Positions 46,038 to 57,315 of a stretch of DNA of 64,000 bases are shown here, piece by piece (the first letter of the stretch is position 1; every line of letters begins with the position of its first letter). Made by a program: the position numbers and the translations under genes. The stretch comes from Zingiber officinale. Its lineage: Eukaryota > Streptophyta > Magnoliopsida > Zingiberales > Zingiberaceae. Where the stretch lies: NCBI RefSeq assembly GCF_018446385.1, contig NW_024589898.1, forward strand, positions 682,001-746,000. Direction: 5' to 3'. Below the pieces are notes generated by a model that made no database searches, had not been told where the DNA came from, and saw only the letters and a list, made by a program, of their open reading frames with translations.

Positions 46038-49000
46038 AATCTTAATTATATATCAAAATTCTGAATAACTTTAGTTATACATTAAAATTCTGGATTAAAT
46101 AGTGTAGTTGAATACCAATATTTCCCTCACAAACATAAGATTATCTTTAAAAAAAAAATGCACGTAAGGGCGAAGCCAGGTTTAGCCTAACTGGGCTCCC
46201 ATTCTAAGATTTAAGGGAAAAGTTCGTATTTAAAAAAAAAAAAAAAAAAATCGCTACATTTAATCATTTTAGCTCGGTGACTTTTTTTCCCGCGATTAGT
46301 GTATGTATATATATACCGATTAGACCGAGTAAATTTTAATTTCAGGCTCCTCCACCAGATGCACGTGTCGGCGGGATACGTCCAACTTAATTTTATAAGG
46401 ATTTAAATTCTAATCTTGTCATGCTAAGCATAGCTCTCGCTTTTGGCCTCCACAATGCAAATTTGAACATAATTTAGAAGTGTTATAACTCATATGAATA
46501 TATAAAAAATTATATATATATATAATCTTATTTATTTACTTATATTTTGACTTTTGTAGATATTCGACACGCCATGTTGACCGATTGCCAGTTGCAACTT
46601 GGTGGAGTAGACTTGGCCATGGTGTCTAGATTTTATATGTTAATTCCCACTTCCGCATTAAGAATCTTGACTTAGATTTTATTCTCACGCGGTTGCAATT
46701 ATTGAGATAGAATATAAAAGTTTCTCTCTCTTTAAAATAAATAAATAAATCATTATTATGTTTTAATAAATTAAATTTTAAAATTGAAATTTTTATTTAA
46801 AAAAAAAGCAGAATAGCAATAAATAAATAAATAAAACATGGGAAATGGAGTAGGTACAAAAACATTCCTAGAGCTAAGTGGAAACTCCACCTTTCTACTC
46901 CAACCAAAAGGATTCCGGTCCTTCTAGTCCAAGGAGCAATGCCGTAATACAAATGATTTATATGATGTTTAATAATAATAATAATAATAATATATATATA
47001 TATATATATTTATAAATGTGGTTCATTTCGCACTCGGAAAAAAAAAAGGTGGATGCGTTTGCCTTTGGTCGCCATCAAAAGTGCCCTTAAACCTCTGTCC
47101 ACTTATTATTATTGGGAAACTTTTCATTTCACCCCCGCTTTGGAACTTATCCTCGTTTTTAAAGACGTCCTTAAAATTTCATAAATATCATCAAAGTCCT
47201 TTTTTTAATGGCGTTTAAAGTTCCTAAAATATGCTTTAAAAGGAGATAAATTTAGGGGGGGATGAGAAGGGTGCTCGTTGTTAATTATTAAATTCTTAGA
47301 AAAAAATAAAACAAAGTTTGGAGAGGGAGATCACGCGAAGCATGCCACGTTGTCTTTGTCCATCTCATCGTGGAACTCCACTCCCCCAATAAATTGTCTT
47401 TAGTCAAGCTTTTTTTAAAATGCTATATTGTAGTGATAGATCATGAAAAATAATGGCCAATGCTTCTCGACCAAAAAGATAATAAAGATATAAGTCTACG
47501 ATCGATGAACATTATCTTTGTTTTTAACTATTTGGAATTAATTATATAAATCTTGTATGATGATTAAATTATGTTAACACTCAACTAATAATAGATGGCT
47601 TTGGGTCTTATCAATATTAAATATTTTAATATATATATATATTATCAAGTAGATGAAAATCATGTTCACTTTTGTCTTGCCATCAAATCATATTTGTTTT
47701 ATGAAACTCACCTTTTGATCAAATTTCAATTATATATTTTTATTGCAAGTGTAGCATCTTGACTTTGGTTCCGATCTTAGATTTATGTTCTGAGTCAGTG
47801 ATAATAAACTTTAGAAATTTATTGAACCAGAGTACTGTCTTTTGAATAGTCATGATCGAGTGAAAGCATCTAGGACGAGAGGATGATCTTGTAGGGAACT
47901 CTCTGGCCTCGTGATTTTAAAGATCTTATTTACCCCTAAAATAAGGGGTGATTGCTAAGAATTTTCCTTATGATAACAGAATATTTATTTTCATATAACA
48001 TAACAAAAGAGCTCTTTAAAAATTTCTAAGATAAATATTTTTCAATTCAGTTTATTTTAACAAAATTATATATATTTTTTTAACTAATTATTATTTATAC
48101 ATATTTGGGTTAGCATTTACTATATTTATATTGATAAACTATATATATGTTCATATACAAGGAAGCTAAAGGTGATTTCGTTCACTTTAAGCGGTCTATT
48201 ATTATTGGGTGTCGTACAGCAAAATACATACAGATAAATCAGGTACACAACAGACCGGCCCCAAGCGAGAGGATATTCTTTGGTTGTCAACCTCACGATT
48301 TGAGCCCGTGTTCAAGGCAAATATATCTCTTGGGAATCAACTAAGCTACACCATGGGGCCAGACTATACGCTCGCATACAAACTTTGCCCTCGTGTGATT
48401 GTAAATTGAAGACTGGTCGTTGGGAGAGAAGTTAAAATCAAACACATAGAGACAATAAATACAAGTAGCTAGGTATCTTTCTATCAACTTATATATGCTG
48501 ACATTTCAACACACAAATGGATCACTGCCTTGTAAATTCAATTTTTACAAAAAATCAAAAATCAACCAAAAAGACAAAATATATATATAGAAATTCAAAT
48601 TTTCATATTCTTCTATTATGATAACAATTAAGAACTCTACCTTTAAATCTTACAATTTTATTATTCTATAATGAAATTTAATTTAAGTTGGAAATATTTT
48701 CTAAAGGATATTTTATTATCGAGAATATATATATATAGTTAATCCATTTAGAGTAAATTATAATTTATTCATAGAGAAGATATTAAAAACAGATTTTTAG
48801 AATTCAACTTATTTATTTATTTATTTATATATTTTTATTCTGAAATTATAAAAAAAAATACAGCCCGGATTGGGCCGGATTTGGCCCGTGTAGCTCACGT
48901 TAATGTTTGTATTGATTCAAACATCGCACAGAACCTACTGTATTAATCATTTACTTTTTTTTATTTACCATAAACAATTATATTCCTTTTGCTATTAAAT

Positions 49001-49239
49001 TTGAACCTCATTAAATATTAGACAAAAAATAAATCTGCAAATTACCGAAAATGTAGGAAAGTTTAAGAAATACCTAAATCACATACTACAATTAAAAATT
49101 TCTAAATCGAATAACCAATTTTATTTTTATCCCTCAGATCGAGCAATCGATTAGGATTGTTTATGTGACAATAAATAGTAACTTAAATTGATTATATAGT
49201 AATCGATTAATTTTTTTAAAAAAACCTATTAAAGTCATT
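46038..49239. other. AT-rich intergenic region with microsatellites
   Basis: No supported gene. It holds an A19 run near 46231, (AAT)n-(TA)n near 46970-47008 and several (TA)n tracts. A short repeat-like piece at about 46163-46360 starts 'agggcgaagccagg' and ends 'ggctcctccacca', wording seen in many degraded plant transposons. Confidence 0.4.
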
Positions 49240-49430
49240 CGATTAAAAATTTACCATACTCAAATATAATGTATCGAATTATATTTGAGGGTCAGGATAA
49301 CAAGATGAATATAGAATATAATTTTATGGCATTACAATCTATCTAGGTCCATCCACCGACTTCAGCTAAAACAGATTGATGGATTAAAAAATTCAAAATG
49401 ATATGAAATAATATCTTATATATTAAGACA
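49240..49430. mobile_element. Fold-back element, partial copy
   Basis: It has the left arm ('aaatataatgtatcgaattatatttgag') and the core 'ctatctaggtccatc...cagctaaaac...tgatgga' shared with the copies at 51380 and 53168. The right arm is mostly lost. Confidence 0.55.
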
Positions 49431-49749
49431 TGTATGCTAGAAGAAGGAAGGAGGAATAGTTGGCTTTGCTTCTTTAAACTGCAGTTGCAGTGCAGTGAAA
49501 CTCAAAATGAAGATTCTATTAGAGGAACTAATTTATTATGTAATTATTTAGTTTTTTATAATAGATTTGTAAATATTCTTAGATAACAACAAATCTCATG
49601 GATTAGATAACTAATTAGGTTTAGAAATTTTAATTAATTATTTACTATGATTATGAAATCAACTTGATCTCATACTTATATTTTTATCTTTATGAATGAA
49701 GAAAAGGAGAAGTCATTATTCTAAATCTTAACAAAATCTTTACAATGCT

Positions 49750-50600
49750 AATGTTTAGATTTTTCTTGACTAATCCAAGGATTCACTCCATACTCATAGC
49801 TTCACTATTAAAACTTTCTTCCCGGAGGCAAAGAAAATTCGTACAATCTCGAGCATGAGAATACAACAAGAAACACAAATAAGGTTACAAATGAAATCAA
49901 AAATGACTTTCAACAATGAACCTTACTTTGTTTGCTCTTTTCTTGTTCTGGTTAGCCTCTTAATGCTTGGAAAGTGCAGCAACAATTGTCACAAAAACTT
50001 CAAGAACGAGTAGCTTGAAGACCTCGTGAAACTCTCTTTTCTAGAGGTTCTCTTGAGCTAGAAAATACCTCTCAATCGATTGTCATTTCAAATCGACCGT
50101 TTAAAATTTGTAGAATGACTCTTTTTTGCCTATTCAATCGATTGGTAAATCATACCAATTGATTGACAACTTTTAATCAATTGAGAAATCAATTCAGAAA
50201 CTTTATATTCTAGCAAAAAGCACTCCAATCGATTGGAGAATTGATTGGCTTAATCGATTCAACAGTTCTAATCAATTGACTCAATCGATTCAAAAAATTT
50301 TATTCTCTAAAAAAGTACTCCAATTGATTGGGACAATCAATTAGAGTTGCTGAATCGATTAAGCTAATCTATTCAACAACTTTCTATTCTCTTCGGGAAA
50401 ACACTCTAGTTGATTGTCTCAATTCGCAAAAACACTCAAGTTGATTGTCTCAATAGATGGGCCTAAGCCCAAATGATTGATCAACTAATCGATTGACCAA
50501 TCGATTCTAGCACTCATTGTACTCTCACAAAAAAGCTCTTAATCAATTACCTTAATCGATTAGGTCAATCAATTGCCCTAATAGATTACCCAATGCTAAC
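49750..50600. repeat. AATCGATT-rich repeat region
   Basis: Between about 50080 and 50590 the palindrome AATCGATT or a one-base variant (AATTGATT, CAATTGA) occurs more than twenty times, often as caATCGATtg. Recurrent words are 'aaaagcactcca', 'ttctattctct' and 'caacaactt'. No frame is kept. It resembles the U3 part of large plant retrotransposon LTRs. Confidence 0.6.
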
Positions 50601-50689
50601 ACCCAAAATTTGAGTTTAGGGTTCCTTTGCTTATCCCTAAAGTCATCTGTGACTCGTTAGGACTTTCGTTGCCAGCATCCAATCAATTT

Positions 50690-51180
50690 TGACCTGTCAA
50701 GACTTTTTCACCAAGTGTCGGTCCTCCTGGACCCACTTGGACTATTCCTTGCCAACTTCCTGTTGAACTTCCAATCACCAAGTGTTCTGTCAACCTTTGA
50801 CCCACTTGGACTTTCTCATCAAGTATCCAGTCCTCCTTGATATACTTGGATTTTCCTTTTGCCAACCTTCCCATTAGACTTCTCTTGTCTAACCTCTAAT
50901 TAGAACTAGTCATTCGGTAGACTTCTTACACTTGCCTAACCTCTAGTTAAGACTTCCATTGTCTAACTTCCAGTTAAGACTAGTGACTTGGTAGATTTCT
51001 CATCCTTGCCTAACTTCTAGTTAAGACTTCCCTTACCTAACCTCAATTATAATTAGTCACTCGGTAGACTTCTCATCCTTGCCTAACATCTAGTTAGGAC
51101 TTCCCCTTACCTAACCCTAGTTAGGACTTTCAGTTGCCTAACCTCTAGTTAGGGCTTTTCCAGTTAAGTATCTGGTCCTC
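50690..51180. repeat. Tandem 'cctaacctctagttaggactt' array
   Basis: Two repeat types follow each other. The first is 'cacttggacttt...caccaagtgt' at about 50700-50880. The second is about ten copies of 'ttgcctaacctctagttaagactt' at about 50880-51165. Together with the preceding AATCGATT block it is probably one degraded LTR, without definable ends. Confidence 0.65.
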
Positions 51181-51379
51181 CCTTAACCTACTTGACTTCT
51201 CTCTCACATATTTTCAAATATCAAAACTCAAGCTCGAGTCAATTCGAGGTTTATCAACTTGGTCAATCTTGACCTGAAGATGACTGCACCAATACTATGT
51301 TCTCATCTAGTTCTCCTGATTATATCCATACTCTCAAAAATCAATTCGATATATCATATTGAGAGCAGCGAATTTTTGG

Positions 51380-51690
51380 ATACTAATAAGATATTTTAGA
51401 CACATTCATGTTCTAAAAATTTTGCTCTTAATATGGTGTATGGAAATGATGTTTGAGGACGTGGATATAATTAGGAAACTAGACGAACACATAAGACCTG
51501 GTTCCATGTCATTCTGATCTCTCTAGGTCTACTAGTCAATTTTAGCTGAAACCAACCGATGGACCCAGAGAGCTTGGAATGATATGTAATAAGCTCCTAT
51601 ATGCTCGCCTAATTCTTTCTGATTATATTCATATTCTCAAATATCAATTTGATACATCATATTGAGTGCAATAATTTTTTAAACATGTTT
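51380..51690. mobile_element. Fold-back MITE
   Basis: A long imperfect palindrome. The left arm 'gctcttaatatggtgtatg...gtggatataattagg' pairs with the right arm '...tgattatattcatattctc...gatacatcatattgagtgca'. The core has 'ctctctaggtc' and 'gatggacccagagag'. A separate right-arm fragment lies just upstream at about 51300-51375. No coding capacity. Confidence 0.7.
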
Positions 51691-51772
51691 CGATTTAAAA
51701 ATCTCACCACGATGACACGACGGTAGAAATCCATCACGATATAAAGAATGATGACATCTAGGCATTCTAGAG

Positions 51773-52840
51773 TGTTGGTGCGGTTAGCACTAACGGTCTA
51801 ACTCAGGTTTTGATGAATGACAAATTAGGTTAAGTTAGGTTTGTTGTTGTCTAAATACTCTGATCGAGTGTGCAAGCGAAGTCCAGACAGGTCGACGGGC
51901 TAACCGGATGTCTGACACGAAACCCAGCTAGGTCAACGGGCCGACCGGATAGCTGGCGAGAAGTCCAAGCGGGTTGACGGGTTGACCAGACGCTTGGCAC
52001 GAAGTCCAGCTAGGTAGACGGACTGACCGGATAGCTGACGAGAAGTCCAGACGGGTCGAAGGGCTGACCGGACGTCTGGCAGGTGAGTAAAGGTAAGTCA
52101 CTGGAAGGGAGTCTGTGAGGACGCATTCCCGGGAAGGGAAATTAGGTGTCGATCCGACTTAAAACCATTTCGAAACTCTGAGTCGAGATCTTGACTAGAT
52201 TCCTGTCTCGGAAAGACGGAATCTAAGTCATACTCCAAACTGTGCTAACACTTTGTTTTGCAGGATATACATTGCCTCGGACTAACCTTGTCTTGCAGGA
52301 GGACTTTCTGGAGAAAGGCAGTCCGAGCGCCCGGAAGGGATCCGGGCGCCCGGAGGCAAGTTTTATCCAAGACGCGACGTCAACACGTGGAGCTCGCTGG
52401 TTGGGACTGCTATGTCACACCAGGGCGCCCGGAAGGGATCCAGGCGCCCCGAGCATCCTATAAAAGGAGGGTCAAAAGCGGAGCTCAAAACACAACACTG
52501 AATTGACGATTTGCTCTCCTACGCTCCTGCAACGTTGCGACGCTACTCCGACAAAGCTCCGTTCTTTTCTTATTGCTTTATATTTGTCGATATTTTATTT
52601 CTAGCTTTTCTGTACTTAATTCTTGTAATCAATTATTCGAATTGCTAGTGGATTGCCCAACGAAAGCACTCGACGAGTGCGGGCCTTGGAATAGGAGTCG
52701 ACACAGGCTCCGAACCAAATAAAAAGAACCTGTGTTAGCCTTGTTCATTTTTACTTTACTTTTCCGCTGCATTTACTTTGTTCGAAAGTTTTATATCGAT
52801 ATTCACCCCCCCCCCCTCTATCGACTTTCACGATCCAACA
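51773..52840 (+). mobile_element. Solo LTR, 1.07-kb family
   Basis: It starts TGTTGGTGCGG and ends GATCCAACA. It carries four copies of an about 45-bp repeat ('aagtccagacgggtcgacgggctgaccggac', varied) near 51880-52080, then 'ccgggcgcccgga' words. The ends and middle match 38546-39616 on the other strand. Flanking 5-mers TAGAG and ATGAG match only in part. No interior is present. Confidence 0.82.
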
Positions 52841-53073
52841 ATGAGAAGAAAATTGTAGAACCTTCCCCCATTAAGAGATTATAATCTTTGCATTAATCAA
52901 GTCCTTAAAAATATCATTCGGACTACTTATTGACTGGGTCAAAGACCCAATAGGTGGCCCGTACTTACCTCTTAGATCAAAACACAAATTGATTTTTTTT
53001 TAATCGATTACTATAGCGTAGCAATTGATTCGGAATATTTATGTGATAATGAGTAGTAATTTTACATTGTTCT

Positions 53074-53084
53074 TTGTGTGTGTG

Positions 53085-53152
<68 letters not shown>
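53074..53152. repeat. (TG)n-(TA)n microsatellite
   Basis: About ten TG units are followed by about 29 TA units, the longest simple repeat in the window and likely length-variable. Confidence 0.95.
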
Positions 53153-53159
<7 letters not shown>

Positions 53160-53167
53160 ACCTCTAG

Positions 53168-53445
53168 ATAAAAAATTCACTACTATTAATATGGTGTATC
53201 AAATTGATCTTTGAGAGCTTGAATATAATCAGGAGAACGAGACATATAAATAGGATATGATTTCATGTCATTCTGAACTCTCTAGGTCTATCGGCCTATT
53301 TCCGCTAAAATCGACTGATGACTTATAGAGTTCAGAAAGATATGGAATCTGATCATATGTATTCATCTAATTCTTTTAATTATATCTATATTCTTAAACA
53401 TTAATTTGATATACTATATTGAGAATAGTGATTTTTTAAACATGA
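53168..53445. mobile_element. Fold-back MITE
   Basis: The same family as 51380-51690: left arm 'ttaatatggtgtatcaaattgat', core 'ctctctaggtctatcgg' and 'gactgatgacttatagag', right arm 'atttgatatactatattgag'. It lies directly after the microsatellite. Confidence 0.7.
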
Positions 53446-53576
53446 ATCAAATGTTTCTAATCGATTGCTACAATCGAGACATTATTGTTCTAATGAACCT
53501 GGTCTGAATCGACTGCAACACTATAACAATTGATTTAGAAGGATAAAAATAAAATTGAATATGTGGTTTGATAATT

Positions 53577-53729
53577 AAAAAAATGATAAACTCAGTTAGC
53601 CTCATTAACTATCCCTGGAGTGATCGGTCCTACCCTACGGAAGTTTCTCACCGACCACCAGGATAAATCGGGAAGCGCGTGAGATGACCAGCCCAGAAGC
53701 CTAGCATCCTTTGATTGTGCTCCCAATTT
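53577..53729 (-). mobile_element. SINE, second family, 5'-truncated
   Basis: On the minus strand it carries the body of the next entry ('cttcccgattta', 'ggtcggtgagaaacttcc', 'agggatagttaatgaggctaac') and an A/T-rich 3' end. The tRNA-like head is missing. Confidence 0.7.
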
Positions 53730-53970
53730 TTAAAAAATGATAATCCTAGTTAGCATCATTGACTATCCCTGGGTGACCAACCCAGTCCCATGGAAGTTTC
53801 TCACCGGCCATCAGGGTAAATCGAGAAGTACATGCGGCAAACAACCCAGTATTTTTTGGTTTCGCCCTCCATTTGGAACAAAAATTATTTTTATAAATAC
53901 GTCCTAACTGGGAATCGAACTGTGAGTATCTGAATAATAACTTAGATATCCTACCGTATCACCGTAAGTT
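53730..53970 (-). mobile_element. tRNA-derived SINE, second family, full length
   Basis: On the minus strand the head reads as a tRNA-like promoter with a box-A-like 'ggtgatacggtagg' and box B AGTTCGATTCCC. The body is 'cttctcgatttaccctgatgg', 'gtgagaaacttcc' and 'ggtcacccagggatagtc', and the end is 'gctaactaggattatc'. It is the most complete copy here. It directly adjoins a 5'-truncated copy on one side and the start of the hAT-like segment on the other. Confidence 0.72.
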
Positions 53971-54217
53971 CAGGGCTCCCCGATGGCGGACCGACTGGGG
54001 AGGCTGAGGGAGGCTTCAGCCCCCCCTAGATTGGCTGTCGTCCACTGAATATCGCCAGACCACAAGAAATTTTTCGCACAGAGCAAGAGGATGAGGAGGC
54101 TTCAGGCTCCCCCACCTGGACGCCGCCCACGGTGCTAGCTGCCATTGCCGGTGTAGGCCCTATGGTGGTGCGCCGTGCACCGATGCCGCTGGCGCGCTGT
54201 GCGCCAGTGCGATGCGG

Positions 54218-54816
54218 GTGCGCTGCAGCGCTGCCACTGCCGGAGAAGAAGGAACATTTTTTTCATTACCATTTTTAATTAAACAATATGAGTGGGGCCC
54301 AAAGTTAAATGAATTAAATAATAAAAAACAAAAAAAACATTAAACACGGACTTGAACTCTGTAAATCCGCTTTTTTATTTTCTTTGCCCCCTTCGTTGTT
54401 GCTTCGCAGACGGCGGAAACCCTAAGTCCCTAACTTCTTCCTCTCCCACTCAAAGTTTCCAACTCTCCTCCAAGACAGTAGAGTCCAAGGCTCCAAACCT
54501 CCAACCAAGTCTTCAAGTGCGGTAGTCGGTGCCTCGGTGGAGTCGGAGTCGCGGTCTCACTCGCGGGCTGCCAAGCGGCAGGCGACAGTAGTCTGAAGTC
54601 TCCATTCTCCAACCGATAATCGAGTCTCTAACTCTAAGGCTCTAAGCTCTAACGTCATTTCTCCATAAGGTTAGAACTTAGATTTGTTGTGTTTTAATTT
54701 TTTTTATTATTTGATTTTTTTTGGAAATGTACAGAATACCATATTACCATTGTAGTTTTGTCTTCTATTAGATTAGTAGTTTTCCATTATTATTTGATTT
54801 TTTTTTGTAAAATGTA
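54218..54816 (+). repeat. Direct repeat A of the hAT 5' region
   Basis: 599 bp that recur at 56546-57151 with few changes. It contains the GC-rich 'gtgcgctgcagcgctgcc', a 'ggggcccaaag' word, the 5'-UTR-like 'gacggcggaaaccctaag' and a T-rich end. It was probably the leader of the hAT transposase gene. Confidence 0.92.
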
Positions 54817-56545
54817 TGAACCCCTTATCTACACAATCATGTTGTAGTAACGAGCCCAGGATCTATTTCTCAAGAAACTAGCGGTCGGATGTAATCTAGG
54901 ATTGTCATTTATTCCTATTTTTGGGGGTTTTAATATGAAAATGGGGGTTTAAACTTTGAATTTAAATCTAACAAATGAAAAGCACGGCAAATAAGAAATT
55001 AATCTAATGCATAAATGAAACCCTAACTATGTGTCAATAATCAAATCACAACGCATTGTCACCCTACGTGTGACTAAACCATCAACACACACTTAAACTA
55101 AGAGTGAACAACAAGACAATAATGAATATGATCTAAAGCAACATTTAAATCTTAACTATAGTAATGAAACTACTCAACAGTACTGAAATTTAAGCTAAAG
55201 CAAGATTAACAACAACTTTAAAATCAATTGAAACTAAATTACTCAAAACACATGAATTAAAACAATTAAGCATAAAATGAACTATGATTACTGAATTCAA
55301 CAACGAAAACTGAAATCTAAATCAATCAACAATAAAAAGAATGCAAAAACTAAATCCTAAACCATCTCAACACCAAACCACTTCTCACGGCAACTTCTCC
55401 TTGCCGTCACACAAGAAAGAATTGGTGAAACCTCACTTCCGCAATCGTTGAAGACAATCTCAGTAGCCAAACTCAGCTCAGCCTTTACCAGATTCACCGG
55501 ACACCTCTCCAAGCGAAACTGACGAAGATCGAAGCTGCCAACTTCAAGAAATCTGACAATCTGTGAGCTGCAACCTCAGATTTGATGGGGAGAAGATGAT
55601 GGATGAAATGTCGTCGAGAATGGTCCAGTAGCTATGGAGAAACACCGCCAAAGCTCACTGATGGAAGCAGAACCACCAATTGGAGGAACACCTCCAAATC
55701 GGCGGCGGCAGAAGCAGAGTATCGCAGACAGAATTCTCGCCGTAGGACCACCTTGGAGCGAGGTCAGATCGCCGGAAGCTGGTCACAAGCATTTGAGAGC
55801 ATCGTCGTCGATGAAGTTGGCCGGAAAATTGATCTGGAAGTGGAGATGGGGTCGAAATCTCGCTGGAGATGAATGCCGCGGGACGAAGAACAGTGTGAAG
55901 AGATCGACACTGGAAAATACTGTAGCTTCTGGGTTTAAATCTAATCCAGATCTGAACGGATGACTGAAATTGATTTGGAGCTTGATCAACGGTGGAAAGT
56001 CGCCTAAAATCCGATCCGAAGGTACTGATCTTGATCTAGGGACTGGATCTACTCTCCCTTAGGTCGGATCGACCAGATCTTCACTGGATGGTTCAGATCT
56101 ACCCAATCTTTGATGACCGGTTCAGATTAATTCGGGCTTGATCAAAGGCTGTATGAACTCAGATCTGAATCAAAACCTCTGGATCTTCATCTATGGCAGA
56201 GATCTCCTCCTCATTAGGTTGGATGGGCCAGATCTTCAATGGATAACTCAAATCTGCTTGATTGTAGATGAGCGGTCCAAATAACTCCAAGGTTTGATCT
56301 TCTCGTTTCAACTCCGATTCGAGCACAAATTTGGTCCAAATAGATCCAAATCCAAGATCCTTTGATGCCTACAAAATAAGAATCAAATATTAGCATCAAA
56401 TAACATAAAAATACAATAATTTGCAATTAAGTCCAAGAATAAGGCAATGCACAAAAATGTGATGTAACCATGATTTAAACCTATGAAATCAACATCAAAC
56501 CATGCATATATGAATCAAAATAATACAATAAAATCATGGTTATCA
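54817..56545 (-). mobile_element. LTR lying between direct repeats, probable recombinant solo LTR
   Basis: A 1,729-bp sequence with TG...CA ends. On the minus strand it starts TGATAACCATGATTTTATTG and ends GGGGTTCA, in the style of plant Ty3/gypsy LTRs. No interior is present. The flanking 5-mers (ATGTA and GTGCG) do not match, and the hAT sequence on its right begins again 0.6 kb upstream of where it stopped on its left. Confidence 0.75.
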
Positions 56546-57151
56546 GTGCGCTGCAGCGCTGCCACTGTCGGAGAAGAAGAAACATTTTTTTCATTACTAT
56601 TTTTAATTAAACAATATGCGTGGGGCCCAAAGTTAAATGAATTAAATAATAAAAAAACAAAAAAAAAACATTAAACACGGACTTGAATTCTGTAAATCTG
56701 CTTTTTTATTTATTTTCTTTGCCCCCTTCGCTGTTGCTTCGCAGATGGCGGAAACCCTAAGTCTCTAACTTCTTCCTCTCCCACTCAAAGTTTCCAACTC
56801 TCCTCCAAGGCAGTAGAGTCCAAGGCTCCAAGCCTCCAACCAAGTCTTCAAGTGCGGTAGTCGGTGCCTCGGTGGAGTCGGAGTCGCGGTCTCACTCGCG
56901 GACTGCCAAGCGGCAGGCAACGACAGTAGTTTGAAGTCTCCATTCTCCAACCGATAATCGAGTCTCTAACTCTAAGGCTCCAAGCTCCAACGTCATTTCT
57001 CCATAAGGTTAGAACTTAGATTTGTTGTGTTTTTTTTTTTATTATTTGATTTTTTTTTGGAAATGTACAGAATATCATATTACCATTGTAGTTTTGTTTT
57101 CTATTAGATTAGTAGTTTTCCATTATTATCTGATTTTTTTTGTAAAATTTA
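56546..57151 (+). repeat. Direct repeat B of the hAT 5' region
   Basis: 606 bp, the second copy of 54218-54816. This copy continues without break into the transposase pseudogene, so it is the one still joined to the original gene. Confidence 0.92.
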
Positions 57152-57315
57152 CAGAATTACATTTGTAGTTTAATTTTCCATGAGTATTCTATTAGATTGG
57201 TATTGGTAGTGGTACTGTGGTAGTTTATTAAAGAGTTAGGTCAACATATATTTTTTCATTATATTTGTAGTTGTCCATTACATAATTTATTTTTAGTTAT
57301 TTATTTGTGTAGGAT

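Noticed and set aside
53900-53970. Possible tRNA gene on the minus strand
   Set aside because: It is tRNA-like only in the promoter boxes and is joined to a repeat body found elsewhere in the window.
55603-55963. Plus-strand frames of 89-109 codons in the LTR at 54817-56545
   Set aside because: They lie inside an LTR with no known domain, and overlap in two frames.
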